Origin: Clostridia bacterium
GTDB taxonomy: Bacteria; Bacillota; Clostridia; Lachnospirales; Lachnospiraceae
Direction: 5' to 3'
Assembly: GCA_910575245.1 (NCBI GenBank)
Contig: CAJTEN010000005.1
Location: 167,855-231,854, forward strand
DNA: 64,000 nucleotides
Positions 46,412-54,119 of the stretch are shown here, piece after piece. Below the pieces are notes generated by a model. That model was not told where the DNA came from and searched no databases. It was given only the letters and a program-made list of their open reading frames with translations. Each line of letters begins with the position of its first letter. The stretch's first letter is position 1. A program made the translations under genes and the position numbers.

Positions 46412-47512
46412 ATGATTTCCAGTCAGGTGATTAGGAGTAGTATTGAAGAGCTTAAAGCAATTTCCAAGGTCGATTTATGTGTATGGGATTTAGAGGGGAA
46501 GGTGGTTGCCACTACTTTTGATGCTGAGGAGATAACGACGGCGCTTATTGAGGGATTTGTACAGTCTCCGGCAGACAGTCAGGTGATCGGTATGCATCAT
46601 TTGCTGAAAGTACTGGACGAAGACGAAGTGCTTTTTATCCTGGATGCCAGGGGCAGCACGGAGGAAGCTTATATGCTGGGCAAGATTGCAGTCAGTCAGT
46701 TGCAGCATTTGATCATTGCCTATAAGGAGAGATATGACCGCAATAATTTCTTCCAGAATCTACTGCTGGATAATATGCTGCTCGTGGATATTTACAACAG
46801 AGCGAAGAAGCTGCATATCGAGGTTGCTGTTCCCAGAGCCGTATTTCTGATCGAGACAGATAAAGAGAAAGAGAAAGAAAAAGATTTTACCGCTACAGAG
46901 CTGCTAAACGGAATGTTTTCAACTCAGGTGGGAGACTATATCACAGCTGTGGATGAAAGTAATGTTATTCTAATCAAGGAACTGACGCCTGAAGATGATT
47001 ATGAAAGGTTAGAGCAGGTTGCCAATACGATTGTGGATATGATGAACATGGAAGCGATGATGAACGTGCGCGTAGCGTACGGAACGATCGTGGAAGAGCT
47101 GAAGGAAGTCTCCAAATCCTACAAAGAGGCGAAGATGGCTCTTGACGTGGGTAAGATCTTCTATGCAGAAAAAAAAGTAAGCGCATACAGTACGCTGGGA
47201 ATCGGCCGCCTGATCTATCAGCTTCCGATTAATCTGTGCCGTATTTTTATTGATGAGATTTTTGGATCTAATGTGCCGGGTGAACTGGATGATGAGACAC
47301 TGACAACGATTAATAAGTTTTTTGAAAATAATCTGAACGTATCAGAAACTTCCAGACAGCTTTTTGTGCATCGTAACACACTGGTATACCGAATAGAGAA
47401 GTTGGAAATGAGCACAGGATTAGATATCCGCACATTCGAGGATGCGTTGACCTTTAAGATTGCGTTGATGGTGGTAAGCTACATGAAGTACCTGGATTCG
47501 CTGGAATATTGA
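46412..47512 (+). CDS. PucR/CdaR-type transcriptional regulator, paralogue 2
   Basis: 366 aa, paralogous end to end to the gene at 34743 (for example SNVPGELDDETLTTINKFFENN against FDEETLTTINKFFENS). It has the same N-terminal sensor-like region, middle domain with YGTIVEELKEVSKSYKEAK and C-terminal PucR HTH LNVSETSRQLFVHRNTLVYRIEKL. It follows the shared sugar ATPase gene and may sense a sugar-related signal; no ligand is visible. A single transcription unit with terminator after it. Confidence 0.85.
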   Translation: MISSQVIRSSIEELKAISKVDLCVWDLEGKVVATTFDAEEITTALIEGFVQSPADSQVIGMHHLLKVLDEDEVLFILDARGSTEEAYMLGKIAVSQLQHLIIAYKERYDRNNFFQNLLLDNMLLVDIYNRAKKLHIEVAVPRAVFLIETDKEKEKEKDFTATELLNGMFSTQVGDYITAVDESNVILIKELTPEDDYERLEQVANTIVDMMNMEAMMNVRVAYGTIVEELKEVSKSYKEAKMALDVGKIFYAEKKVSAYSTLGIGRLIYQLPINLCRIFIDEIFGSNVPGELDDETLTTINKFFENNLNVSETSRQLFVHRNTLVYRIEKLEMSTGLDIRTFEDALTFKIALMVVSYMKYLDSLEY

Positions 47513-47519
47513 TATTTTC

Positions 47520-47552
47520 GCCGGATAGGAACCTGCCTATCCGGCATTTTTT
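47520..47552 (+). terminator. Terminator after PucR-type regulator 2
   Basis: Perfect 10-bp stem GCCGGATAGG / CCTATCCGGC with 6-base loop, then ATTTTTTG. Confidence 0.9.
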
Positions 47553-47699
47553 GTGTCCGTATCGCATATATACCTAATAGAGCAGTCTGTAGAGACCCGA
47601 TCTGCCGCGGAACAATTCAGGACAGACGGATCTGCGTAACGGGAAGGCATCTGAACGTCACGATGCATCGGAAGTATAGAATGGGAGCGAGGGAAGGAC

Positions 47700-48734
47700 A
47701 TGTACCAGAAGGAGATCATATATATCGGACTGTATAAAGATGGCAGCAGAATAGGAAATGCCGGTTTTCTGAAAGTGGAGAATCGGGAGCAGGAAAGCAG
47801 ACTGGACTTGAAGCTGCGTAATATACCTTTTAATATCAAAGGAAGATTTCCGATTCGTATTCATAACGGGAATGACTGGAAAGAAATCAACGGCGTTTCA
47901 GTGCAGGAGGGTGGCGGAAGCTGGGAAGAAAATGTGGAAGATGCGGCGCAGAAAGTGCAGATTCAGGTTATGCTGCCGGGCGGTTATTTCCTGGAAGGCC
48001 GAAGCAGGAATGCGTCAGCAGTTCCCCCGCAGGAGCCGACAGACGCAGAGAGTGACAATACATTGGATCCGGCAAAAGAAAAGACAGGGCAGGAAGCTTC
48101 CGGAAGCAGTCCCCAAAGTCATCCTGAGACTGAATTATCCGGACTGCAGGAAGAGATACATGACAATGTATGGCATCCTATACCAGAGAATATAGAGCCG
48201 GAGACACGCAACAATACGCGGCAGGACAGCGCAAAGGAAATGAAGAATAACATGCAGAGAGATGCAGAAATAATTTCGCTGCATAGTGCCAGAGAGAGGA
48301 GAGCGGAAAACGGATTACGGGAGTTGCAGGCCTCATCTGCAAGAGAGGCTGTCAGCGGCAGCAGCTATGTTCCGGAACCTCCTGCGGCATACAGTCTGAA
48401 AGAGGACAAGTGGGAACAAATACTCGACAGCTATGAGAGAATACATCCCTACGGAGATGAACGAGTGTACGTTAAGCTGGAACCAAAAGATTTCATTATA
48501 CTGCAGTCAAAGTATCAACACCTGGTGAACAACAGCTTCCTGCTTCATGGTTTCTATAACTATCGTTACGTTATCTTGGGCAAAGAGAACGACTTTTATC
48601 TGGGTGTGCCGGGCGTGTTCTATGAAAGAGAGAAGATGGTTGCGCTTATGTTTGGGTTTGAAGCATTTGAGTGCCCGGGCGGAGTCGCAAGAGCGGGTGA
48701 GTTCGGGTATTATCTCAGGAAGGTGGAATTGTAG
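47700..48734 (+). CDS. Hypothetical protein with conserved-looking ends and a low-complexity centre
   Basis: 344 aa. The N-terminal ~95 residues (MYQKEIIYIGLYKDGSRIGNAG...) look beta-rich, like a small globular domain. A charged, Pro/Ser/Glu-rich linker of about 125 residues follows. The C-terminal 125 residues (EPKDFIILQSKYQHLVNNSFLLHGFYNYRYVILG, then FYLGVPGVFYEREKMVALMFGFEAFECPG) form an alpha/beta domain I do not recognise by name, though it looks conserved. No signal or TM. AGGGAAGG precedes the ATG. The gene is followed by the LacI-like/GGDEF gene after about 140 bp. Possible partner in signalling, but nothing shows it. Confidence 0.7.
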   Translation: MYQKEIIYIGLYKDGSRIGNAGFLKVENREQESRLDLKLRNIPFNIKGRFPIRIHNGNDWKEINGVSVQEGGGSWEENVEDAAQKVQIQVMLPGGYFLEGRSRNASAVPPQEPTDAESDNTLDPAKEKTGQEASGSSPQSHPETELSGLQEEIHDNVWHPIPENIEPETRNNTRQDSAKEMKNNMQRDAEIISLHSARERRAENGLRELQASSAREAVSGSSYVPEPPAAYSLKEDKWEQILDSYERIHPYGDERVYVKLEPKDFIILQSKYQHLVNNSFLLHGFYNYRYVILGKENDFYLGVPGVFYEREKMVALMFGFEAFECPGGVARAGEFGYYLRKVEL

Positions 48735-48873
48735 AAGAAAGGTAACGGTTTATTACCATGAAAGAGTAACAGTTCAGCCAAAAATATGGCCTGAGACGAG
48801 AAGATATGATATACTAAAAAAAAAGGCAGTTGGCTACAGAAGTCATTGGTGTACAAAGAGGGGATAAAAGAAA

Positions 48874-50796
48874 ATGAAAATTGCAGTATTGATTGGAAAT
48901 GTCGGACTTGATTCCCAGAAGCGAACCATCAACGGTATCCTGGATAAGGCGCTATTAGACAGGGCGAATGTTCATGTATTCATGTGTGAGGGCGGCCATT
49001 ACGAGTATTGTTTCGATTATGAAGAGGGAGAGTACAATATCTATACGCTGCCTGACTTTACGAAATATGACGGGGTGATTTTAAGCAGCGATACGATCCA
49101 TAATCCGGAAATCGTGGACCATATTGTGAAGAAAATTCGGGAAGCGGGTGTACCCTGTGTCGATATGAGTGCGAACAATCCGGAGTTTATGCGTGTAGAA
49201 ATGGAGAATACCATTGGGATTACCGAGATTACACAGCATTTGATCACCAGGCACAATGCCAGAAATATTTTCTTTATATCAGGGCCGTCGGATAATGATG
49301 CGGCTAACATGAGGCTGCGGGCTTATCAGGATGTCATGGCGGTGAATCGGCTGGGCTGGGATAAAGATCATATTTATTACGGAGATTACGGTTTCGAAAG
49401 TGGTATGAAGGCGGCACGGAAGTTTCTGGGCGAAGCCCGCAGCATGCCGGATGCAATCATGGCCGGGAACGACGAGATGGCTGTCGGTGCCATATTAGCG
49501 CTCAAGGCGGCCGGTTACAGAGTGCCGGAAGACATTATTGTTACGGGATATGATGACAGCGATGTTGCCGAATATAATCATCCGAGACTGACAACGGTGC
49601 GCAGAGGTGAATACGAGGCAGGCAATGCTGCCTACACGAAAATAGCTGCCGTGCTCCGAGGGGAAGAGGTGGAGCCGCATACCGTGATGCAGGGGCGGCC
49701 GGTCTTTTCGGAATCCTGCGGATGCGAGACGGGACTTGAGCATGGCGGAGGAGAATTACAGGAGAAGTACATAAGAAGCTATATCAGTTCGCACAGGAGT
49801 CTGGAAATTCTTAAGAATACGGCGGCGGAGTTCACGGGAGTGACGGGTTTTAATGATTTCCTGGACAGTCTTGAACAGCGTATACGATGCATGGGAATTG
49901 AGTATTTCTACCTGTGTATGTGCAGCAGCACGGATGAATATCAGAGAGAATTAAAGAAATTAGCAGCAGGGGAGGAAGAAGGCAGAGATACGACGGCGTA
50001 CAGCGATGAAATATGGATTCCCTTTGCGTATGAAGAAGGGGAAGTAACCAGCTACGGACAGTTTTCGAAGAGTGATCTGCTTCCGGAAGAATGCAGGATG
50101 AAGAGAAAGGGATCCTTTATTGTTGTGATGCCGCTGCATTTCCGGAATTATTGTTTCGGCTATTGTGTTACAGGGAATTACCGGCCTTCGGTTGAGGATG
50201 GATTTGTGCAGAACTTCATCCTGAATCTGGAAAATGCTTTAGAGAGGATCAAAAAGCATGACGTTATGGCAGCAATGGTGCAGAGATTAAGCCATGGCCG
50301 GACCCATGATGAGCTGACGGGGGTATACAGCGAGACGGCATTCCGCAGCTATGCAGATAAGATGATAGAGGCGGCAGGCAAAGAGAAGAAGTCGGTGGGA
50401 ATTATTTTTGCAGATATCGACGAACTTAAGGATGTGAATGACAGGTACGGACATGAACAGGGGGATACCCTGATCAGGGCTTTGGCCTTTGCTATAGAGC
50501 AGACGTTAGACAGCGGGGCGCTGATGTGCCGGTCAGGAGGGGATGAGTTCATTGTACTGCAGACGGATTGTGACGAGATACAGGTGCAGAAGCAAATCGA
50601 ACGGATTCAGACAGCGATTGAACATTATAATGCGGTGAGCGTCAGGCCCTTCGGGCTCAGCGCAAGCATGGGATATTATCTGGCGAAGGATGCAGACGGG
50701 ATAGACCTGGATGAGATTCTGGGCATAGCCAACGAAGGCATGTATCGAAATAAGAAGACAAAGAAAATGTTCCGTGTGGAGCAGGCGGAAATATAA
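48874..50796 (+). CDS. Sugar-binding-domain / diguanylate cyclase fusion
   Basis: 640 aa. The N-terminal ~290 residues are a LacI/periplasmic-binding-protein-like fold (MKIAVLIGNVGLDSQKRTI..., VILSSDTIHNP, FISGPSDNDAANMRLRAYQDV, PDAIMAGNDEMAVGAILALKAAGYRVPEDIIVTGYDD) with no signal peptide and no HTH. The middle ~170 residues are an unassigned linker or GAF-like module. The C-terminus is a GGDEF domain (about 460-640): DELTGVYSETAFRSY, FADIDELKDVNDRYGHEQGD, intact SGGDEF at about 554-559. It would synthesise cyclic-di-GMP when a cytoplasmic ligand binds. Rare architecture; its ligand is unknown. Confidence 0.88.
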   Translation: MKIAVLIGNVGLDSQKRTINGILDKALLDRANVHVFMCEGGHYEYCFDYEEGEYNIYTLPDFTKYDGVILSSDTIHNPEIVDHIVKKIREAGVPCVDMSANNPEFMRVEMENTIGITEITQHLITRHNARNIFFISGPSDNDAANMRLRAYQDVMAVNRLGWDKDHIYYGDYGFESGMKAARKFLGEARSMPDAIMAGNDEMAVGAILALKAAGYRVPEDIIVTGYDDSDVAEYNHPRLTTVRRGEYEAGNAAYTKIAAVLRGEEVEPHTVMQGRPVFSESCGCETGLEHGGGELQEKYIRSYISSHRSLEILKNTAAEFTGVTGFNDFLDSLEQRIRCMGIEYFYLCMCSSTDEYQRELKKLAAGEEEGRDTTAYSDEIWIPFAYEEGEVTSYGQFSKSDLLPEECRMKRKGSFIVVMPLHFRNYCFGYCVTGNYRPSVEDGFVQNFILNLENALERIKKHDVMAAMVQRLSHGRTHDELTGVYSETAFRSYADKMIEAAGKEKKSVGIIFADIDELKDVNDRYGHEQGDTLIRALAFAIEQTLDSGALMCRSGGDEFIVLQTDCDEIQVQKQIERIQTAIEHYNAVSVRPFGLSASMGYYLAKDADGIDLDEILGIANEGMYRNKKTKKMFRVEQAEI

Positions 50797-50811
50797 TACG
50801 GAGACAAATAG

Positions 50812-50838
50812 AAAGCGCACGTGAAAACCGTGCGCTTT
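50812..50838. terminator. Shared terminator between GGDEF gene and SRP RNA
   Basis: Stem AAAGCGCACG / CGTGCGCTTT with 7-base loop. It serves the convergent GGDEF gene (plus) and SRP RNA (minus); T runs are short on both sides. Confidence 0.75.
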
Positions 50839-50839
50839 A

Positions 50840-51089
50840 TGTCGAATTTAACCCATATACGTTACCTTTACAGTTAACTCCGCCAGGCACCCTCACGGCA
50901 CATGAAAGCTTCCACTTAGTGCTGCTGTGTTCCCACCCTGACACGGTTCATGGAGTTCCATTGCGTAAGACCCAAACTTCAACGCCACTTATAAAGGGCA
51001 GCTACACAGGCGTACACCCTCGATAAAGCATCACCCCCACTAGAGCGGATTGTGGGTACAGGGCACCGCTAACGCCCCGGCTGCACGGT
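50840..51089 (-). ncRNA. ffs: Signal recognition particle RNA, Bacillus-type (long)
   Basis: About 250 bases. Read on the minus strand it contains the scRNA landmarks: GCGGTGCCCTGTACCC and CAATCCGCTCTAGTGG (Alu-like domain), then TGAACCGTGTCAGG, a GGAA tetraloop, AGCAGCACTAAGTGGA (helix 8 with the Ffh-binding loops), and TGCCGTGAGGGTGCCTGG. The Alu-type 5' domain marks the long form of Gram-positives. It is transcribed from the promoter at 51096. In Bacillus the scr gene sits between tadA and dnaX; here it is on the other strand, 3 kb before tadA. The exact ends are estimates. Confidence 0.95.
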
Positions 51090-51095
51090 CTTATT

Positions 51096-51124
51096 AGTAT
51101 ACTGTTTTTTGAAGCATTTGTCAA
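51096..51124 (-). promoter_or_regulatory. SRP RNA promoter
   Basis: On the minus strand: perfect TTGACA (51119-51124), a 17-base spacer and TATACT (51096-51101). Confidence 0.9.
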
Positions 51125-51152
51125 CGGCGGCCGATGTTTTTTACAAATTCCC

Positions 51153-51547
51153 GTAACAGTTCAGCCTTCAATGTCATTAAGTTAAGCCGGACGCGCCTGA
51201 CATGATAGGAATCTCCTAAGGACGCGCTTTCGCTCGGTTCCAAACGCAGCGGTACTAAATTCGTGGAAAACCTCATTAAGTACCGGCGTTTTCCTACGGT
51301 CCTAAGGAGAATCCTATCATATCAGACGCTGTGTATAGACTTAACTAAATGACATTGGTTCAGCCATTCGGCTTCCCTGTTACGGAATCTGCCCATTCCA
51401 AGTGTCTACGTTCCACTCCGGTCGGCGCTGGACAAACGTCCCCCGGACGTTTAGCGCCCTGCGGCGAGGGGCAGATTCTCTCTCGGCTGAATCTATGCGT
51501 TCTTACGGACTTTGCAGTAAATGCAAAGTCCTGGGCTGAACTGTTAC
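51153..51547 (-). repeat. Family-B repeat (reverse copy), split by a repeat-A insertion
   Basis: Its core (51358-51547) is the near-identical reverse complement of the repeat at 57689-57882. The ends are GTAACAGTTCAGCC on both outer edges in opposite orientation. The 189-bp element A occupies 51169-51357, inserted at the terminal GGCTGAAC motif. The core contains a 10-bp hairpin, GGACTTTGCA / TGCAAAGTCC, and AAACGTCC...GGACGTTT. Confidence 0.85.
51169..51357. mobile_element. 189-bp MITE-like repeat A, copy 2
   Basis: Same length and ends as the copy at 10533. Flanks GTTCAGCCTT (51159-51168) and GTTCAGCCAT (51358-51367) are a 10-bp target duplication with one mismatch. It is inserted into a family-B repeat. 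Confidence 0.88.
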
Positions 51548-52251
51548 AAATTCTCATTGTCGATCATCCGGTATCCGATTCCGATTTCGGTGAAAATATA
51601 CTGGGGATCGGCCGGATTCTTCTCCATCTTCCGGCGGATATTCGCCATGTTGACGCGCAGAATCCGATTGTTGCTGTCTGCAAAAGGACCCCACACGTGG
51701 GTGATCAACGTGTCATATGTGATAACTTTGCCGGCATTCCGTGCAAGGAAAGTAAGGATCTTATATTCGATCTGTGTGAAATGGATGATTTTTCCGTCCA
51801 CGGTGACGATGTGTTTCTCGTAATCTATGATAAGATTGGCGGCTTCATATCGGTTCTCTGCAAAGGCAGACATGTTGTTTAAGGCGGATCGGCGCAGGGC
51901 AGTGCGGATCCGCGCCATCAACTCCGATGTGCCGAAAGGCTTGGTGATGTAGTCATCCGCGCCCGCATCCAGGGCGTCAACCTTTTCCTGCTCCTGCGTT
52001 CTGGCTGAAATTACAATAATAGGGAGATTGCTCCATTCTCTGATATTCCGTATCACATCCAGCCCATCCATATCAGGAAGCCCCAGGTCAAGCAGGATCA
52101 GATCCGGACATCCGGAAGCGGCCAGCGACAGTCCGCTGGCGGCAGTGCCGGCAAAGGTGACTTTGTAGTCCTGTGTGCGGAGCGTTGTCATGATAAAGTT
52201 GCAGATATTGCGTTCGTCTTCGATCAATAAAATTTCCTGTTTAAGATTCAT
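51544..52251 (-). CDS. KdpE-like response regulator
   Basis: 235 aa. Receiver domain with acidic EDE (11-13), phospho-acceptor Asp55 in LILLDLGLPD, and Lys in ITKPFG; the OmpR/PhoB winged-helix DNA-binding domain fills the C-terminal half. Closest in pattern to KdpE (LDLGLPD, WSNLPIIVISAR, DALDAGADDYITKPFG). Its ATG overlaps the kinase stop (ATGA), so the two are coupled. Its own stop TAA is in the end of a family-B repeat. No kdpABC potassium pump is in the window. Probable targets are the 11-bp repeat arrays at 53405 and 53743. Confidence 0.92.
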   Translation of the reverse strand: MNLKQEILLIEDERNICNFIMTTLRTQDYKVTFAGTAASGLSLAASGCPDLILLDLGLPDMDGLDVIRNIREWSNLPIIVISARTQEQEKVDALDAGADDYITKPFGTSELMARIRTALRRSALNNMSAFAENRYEAANLIIDYEKHIVTVDGKIIHFTQIEYKILTFLARNAGKVITYDTLITHVWGPFADSNNRILRVNMANIRRKMEKNPADPQYIFTEIGIGYRMIDNENL

Positions 52252-53315
52252 TTTGTGTTTCCCCCCTTCGGAAGTGTAAAGTAAAATTCAGCGCCCTGCA
52301 CATGGTTTCTGGCATTGATTGTGCCTCCGTGGGCTGTGAGTATGGTTTTACAGATGGATAGACCGATGCCCATACCTTTATTGGAATCGGATTCTTTATT
52401 ACCGATATAAGAGTTTCCGTCAAAGATATTGTTTAACCGGTCAGGATCTATACCGACGCCGTAGTCCCGGACATGAAAGATTACCGTTTCGGCATCATCA
52501 TCCACATAGCATAATACGGGTTCCCTGCTTTGGGAATGGGTGATCGCATTTTCCAGAAGGTTGATCAGTACCTGCTCGATCAGAATCGCATCCATCGGGA
52601 TAATGAGCAGTTCCTCCGGCACGGATACATTGACAGCCGCCTCAGGGAGCCTTTTCTTCAGACGTATGATGGCAGCCGATACGATCTCTTCAACGGACTC
52701 GTCGGTCTTCTTGACAGTGGTGGACTGATTGTAGATTCTGGTCACGGCGAGCAGATTTTCTACCATGTTCAGGAGCCAGTTGGCATCCTCATGGATATGG
52801 GTTATAATAGCGATCTTATCCTCCTCCGGAAGCAGGGTGGTGTTCTCCAGATAAGAGGAACTGGCTCCGATAATACCGGTTAAAGGGGTGCGCAGATCGT
52901 GGGATACGGCGCGCAGCAGATTCGCGCGCATTTTCTCCTTCTCTGTTTCTGCCAGCAGCTTGTCCTTCTCGGCGATGGTGCGTGCCTGTGTTTTAATGCT
53001 GGCGGTCATCGTACTGGTAAGAAGAGTTACTCCCAGCATCTCGAGAAATGTTATGGGATAACCGGAAAGGGTAAAGTTCAGCTCGAAATAAGGATATGTG
53101 AACAGAAAATTCACACAGATCACGGCTACTACGGAGGAAATCAACCCCGGCAGGTAGCCGTCCGTAAAGCGGACAACCGTAATCAGAGCGAGGATGTAGA
53201 TCAATGCAATATTTCCGGAATTTTCCGGAACATAATAAAAAAACAGGAATGCAAGTAACGTGGCGGCTACCAGCCCAGAAATGGTGACAACGCAGTTCCT
53301 TATGGCAGTAGACAT
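52248..53315 (-). CDS. KdpD-like sensor histidine kinase lacking the N-terminal KdpD/USP domains
   Basis: 355 aa from ATG 53315, chosen because AGGAGG lies 9 bases upstream. Four TM helices of the DUF4118 type (about 8-105) come first, then HisKA with RAVSHDLRTPLTG (His139), N-box NLLENAITHS and HATPase G-boxes DYGVGID and GMGIGLSIC. Full KdpD has about 900 residues with KdpD and USP domains; neither is present and nothing upstream encodes them. It is a short form that may sense ions or turgor directly through the membrane. Confidence 0.92.
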   Translation of the reverse strand: MSTAIRNCVVTISGLVAATLLAFLFFYYVPENSGNIALIYILALITVVRFTDGYLPGLISSVVAVICVNFLFTYPYFELNFTLSGYPITFLEMLGVTLLTSTMTASIKTQARTIAEKDKLLAETEKEKMRANLLRAVSHDLRTPLTGIIGASSSYLENTTLLPEEDKIAIITHIHEDANWLLNMVENLLAVTRIYNQSTTVKKTDESVEEIVSAAIIRLKKRLPEAAVNVSVPEELLIIPMDAILIEQVLINLLENAITHSQSREPVLCYVDDDAETVIFHVRDYGVGIDPDRLNNIFDGNSYIGNKESDSNKGMGIGLSICKTILTAHGGTINARNHVQGAEFYFTLPKGGNTK

Positions 53316-53364
53316 GGTCAGATCCTCCTGAAGCATACGGTAATTGTAGAAACGGCTTGCGTAC

Positions 53365-53426
53365 AGTATACCGTATTTTATCAGAAAGAAAAACAGAAAA
53401 TACTGTTAAAAAGACGTTAAAAAAGC
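53365..53426 (-). promoter_or_regulatory. Promoter and two-unit operator of the KdpDE-like operon
   Basis: -10 TATACT on the minus strand at 53365-53370; no acceptable -35 box. Two adjacent 11-bp direct units, read on the plus strand GTTAAAAAGAC and GTTAAAAAAGC (53405-53426), lie at about -47 to -68 relative to the expected start. This is the position and spacing of OmpR/PhoB-family activator sites and suggests autoregulation. Confidence 0.6.
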
Positions 53427-53439
53427 GAAAAGAGAATAA

Positions 53440-53465
53440 AGAGCAAGCCGGGATAAGCTTGCTCT
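53440..53465 (-). terminator. Terminator after the 47-aa membrane protein
   Basis: Perfect 9-bp stem AGAGCAAGC / GCTTGCTCT with 8-base loop, followed on the minus strand by TTATTCTCTTTT. It overlaps the approach to the KdpDE-like promoter. Confidence 0.6.
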
Positions 53466-53470
53466 TGCTG

Positions 53471-53614
53471 TTATTCGAACAGCGTGTATCCGAATTTAAA
53501 ATGACGATAAATTTTCCATACAATAATAACCGGAAAACTGATCATCAGGTAAGCTGTACTCAGCGCTCCTGCCAGACCGCCGATTATACAAATGATCATC
53601 ATTCCAATGCTCAT
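53471..53614 (-). CDS. 47-residue single- or two-pass membrane protein
   Basis: Frame from ATG 53614 to TAA 53471: it starts MSIGMMIICIIGGLAGALS, continues with a second hydrophobic run TAYLMISFPVIVW, and ends basic/aromatic (KIYRHFKFGYTLFE). AGAGAGG lies about 10 bases upstream. An overlapping longer frame (start 53639) has no membrane or family character. It is the first gene of the unit downstream of the 11-bp operator array, directly before the KdpDE-like genes. Size and topology recall KdpF or other small regulatory membrane proteins, but I see no sequence match. Confidence 0.6.
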   Translation of the reverse strand: MSIGMMIICIIGGLAGALSTAYLMISFPVIIVWKIYRHFKFGYTLFE

Positions 53615-53643
53615 GGGATAAATGCCTCTCTTTCATAATAAGT

Positions 53644-53678
53644 TGATTACTGCGGAGGAGCTGCCGTGTGCAGTAATC
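53644..53678 (-). promoter_or_regulatory. Hairpin in the leader of the 47-aa gene
   Basis: A perfect inverted pair GATTACTGC / GCAGTAATC with a 17-base loop, 30 bp upstream of the small gene's start, within its predicted leader. No T run follows. May affect mRNA stability or translation. Confidence 0.45.
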
Positions 53679-53703
53679 TGTGCCTATTGCTGTTTGCAAT
53701 GCT

Positions 53704-53732
53704 ATTATAAGGAATGCGGGGAGTCAGGGAAA
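53704..53732 (-). promoter_or_regulatory. Weak -35 promoter for the 47-aa gene
   Basis: -10 TATAAT on the minus strand (53704-53709), a 17-base spacer and TTTCCC at the -35 position (53727-53732), far from TTGACA. The operator array begins 11 bp further upstream. A poor -35 with adjacent sites is typical of activator-dependent promoters. Confidence 0.6.
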
Positions 53733-53742
53733 CAGGTAAGAA

Positions 53743-53808
53743 GCTTTCTTAACGTAAGCTGAACAAAATAAAAACACAATGTTAACGGAGACTTAGCGGA
53801 ATTTTAAC
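53743..53808 (-). promoter_or_regulatory. Array of six contiguous 11-bp operator-like units
   Basis: On the minus strand the units are GTTAAAATTCC, GCTAAGTCTCC, GTTAACATTGT, GTTTTTATTTT, GTTCAGCTTAC and GTTAAGAAAGC, all exactly in 11-bp phase, each beginning G(T/C)T. Three carry the full GTTAA core. The period of one helical turn and the TTAA core recall OmpR/PhoB/PhoP-type boxes. It spans about -46 to -111 from the predicted start of the 47-aa gene. Confidence 0.55.
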
Positions 53809-53864
53809 AAGTCACAGGAAAACTTATCCGGCCATCCTGGATCTATGTGCGTGTGGCAGCTTTA

Positions 53865-53893
53865 TTGATTTCCGGGAAGAAAACAGATATACT
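53865..53893 (+). promoter_or_regulatory. Plus-strand promoter, antisense to tRNA-Ser and upstream of tadA
   Basis: TTGATT (53865-53870), a 17-base spacer and TATACT (53888-53893). The transcript would pass antisense through tRNA-Ser and reach tadA, whose start is about 220 bases on. No other clear tadA promoter is seen. Confidence 0.5.
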
Positions 53894-53907
53894 ATGATAA
53901 GGATACG

Positions 53908-53936
53908 TAAAAAGCCGAAGCACAGGCTTCGGCTTT
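53908..53936 (-). terminator. Terminator of tRNA-Ser
   Basis: On the minus strand: stem AAAGCCGAAGC / GCTTCGGCTTT with four-base loop, followed by TTTAC. Confidence 0.85.
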
Positions 53937-53941
53937 GCGAA

Positions 53942-54027
53942 CGGAGTTGGAGGGATTCGAACCCTCGTGCCCCGGAGGGCTAACGCATTTCGAGTGCGCC
54001 CCGTTATGACCACTTCGATACAACTCC
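53942..54027 (-). tRNA. tRNA-Ser (CGA)
   Basis: 86 bases. Acceptor GGAGTTG paired with CAACTCC plus discriminator G, anticodon stem GCGCA/TGCGT with loop CTCGAAA (anticodon CGA), a long class II variable arm, and T loop GTTCGAATC. Reads UCG serine codons. Confidence 0.96.
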
Positions 54028-54119
54028 ATATGATTAGCATTATAATTTGAATTTTAGTGATTGTCCACTGTTTCATTGAATTTTCCATAAACTTTTTTTA
54101 TTTCCGGGCGGAGGTATGT

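Noticed and set aside
53496..53699. 67-codon minus-strand frame overlapping the 47-aa membrane protein
   Set aside because: His/Ser/Asp-rich with no hydrophobic segment; the alternative frame has better start signals and a coherent membrane profile.
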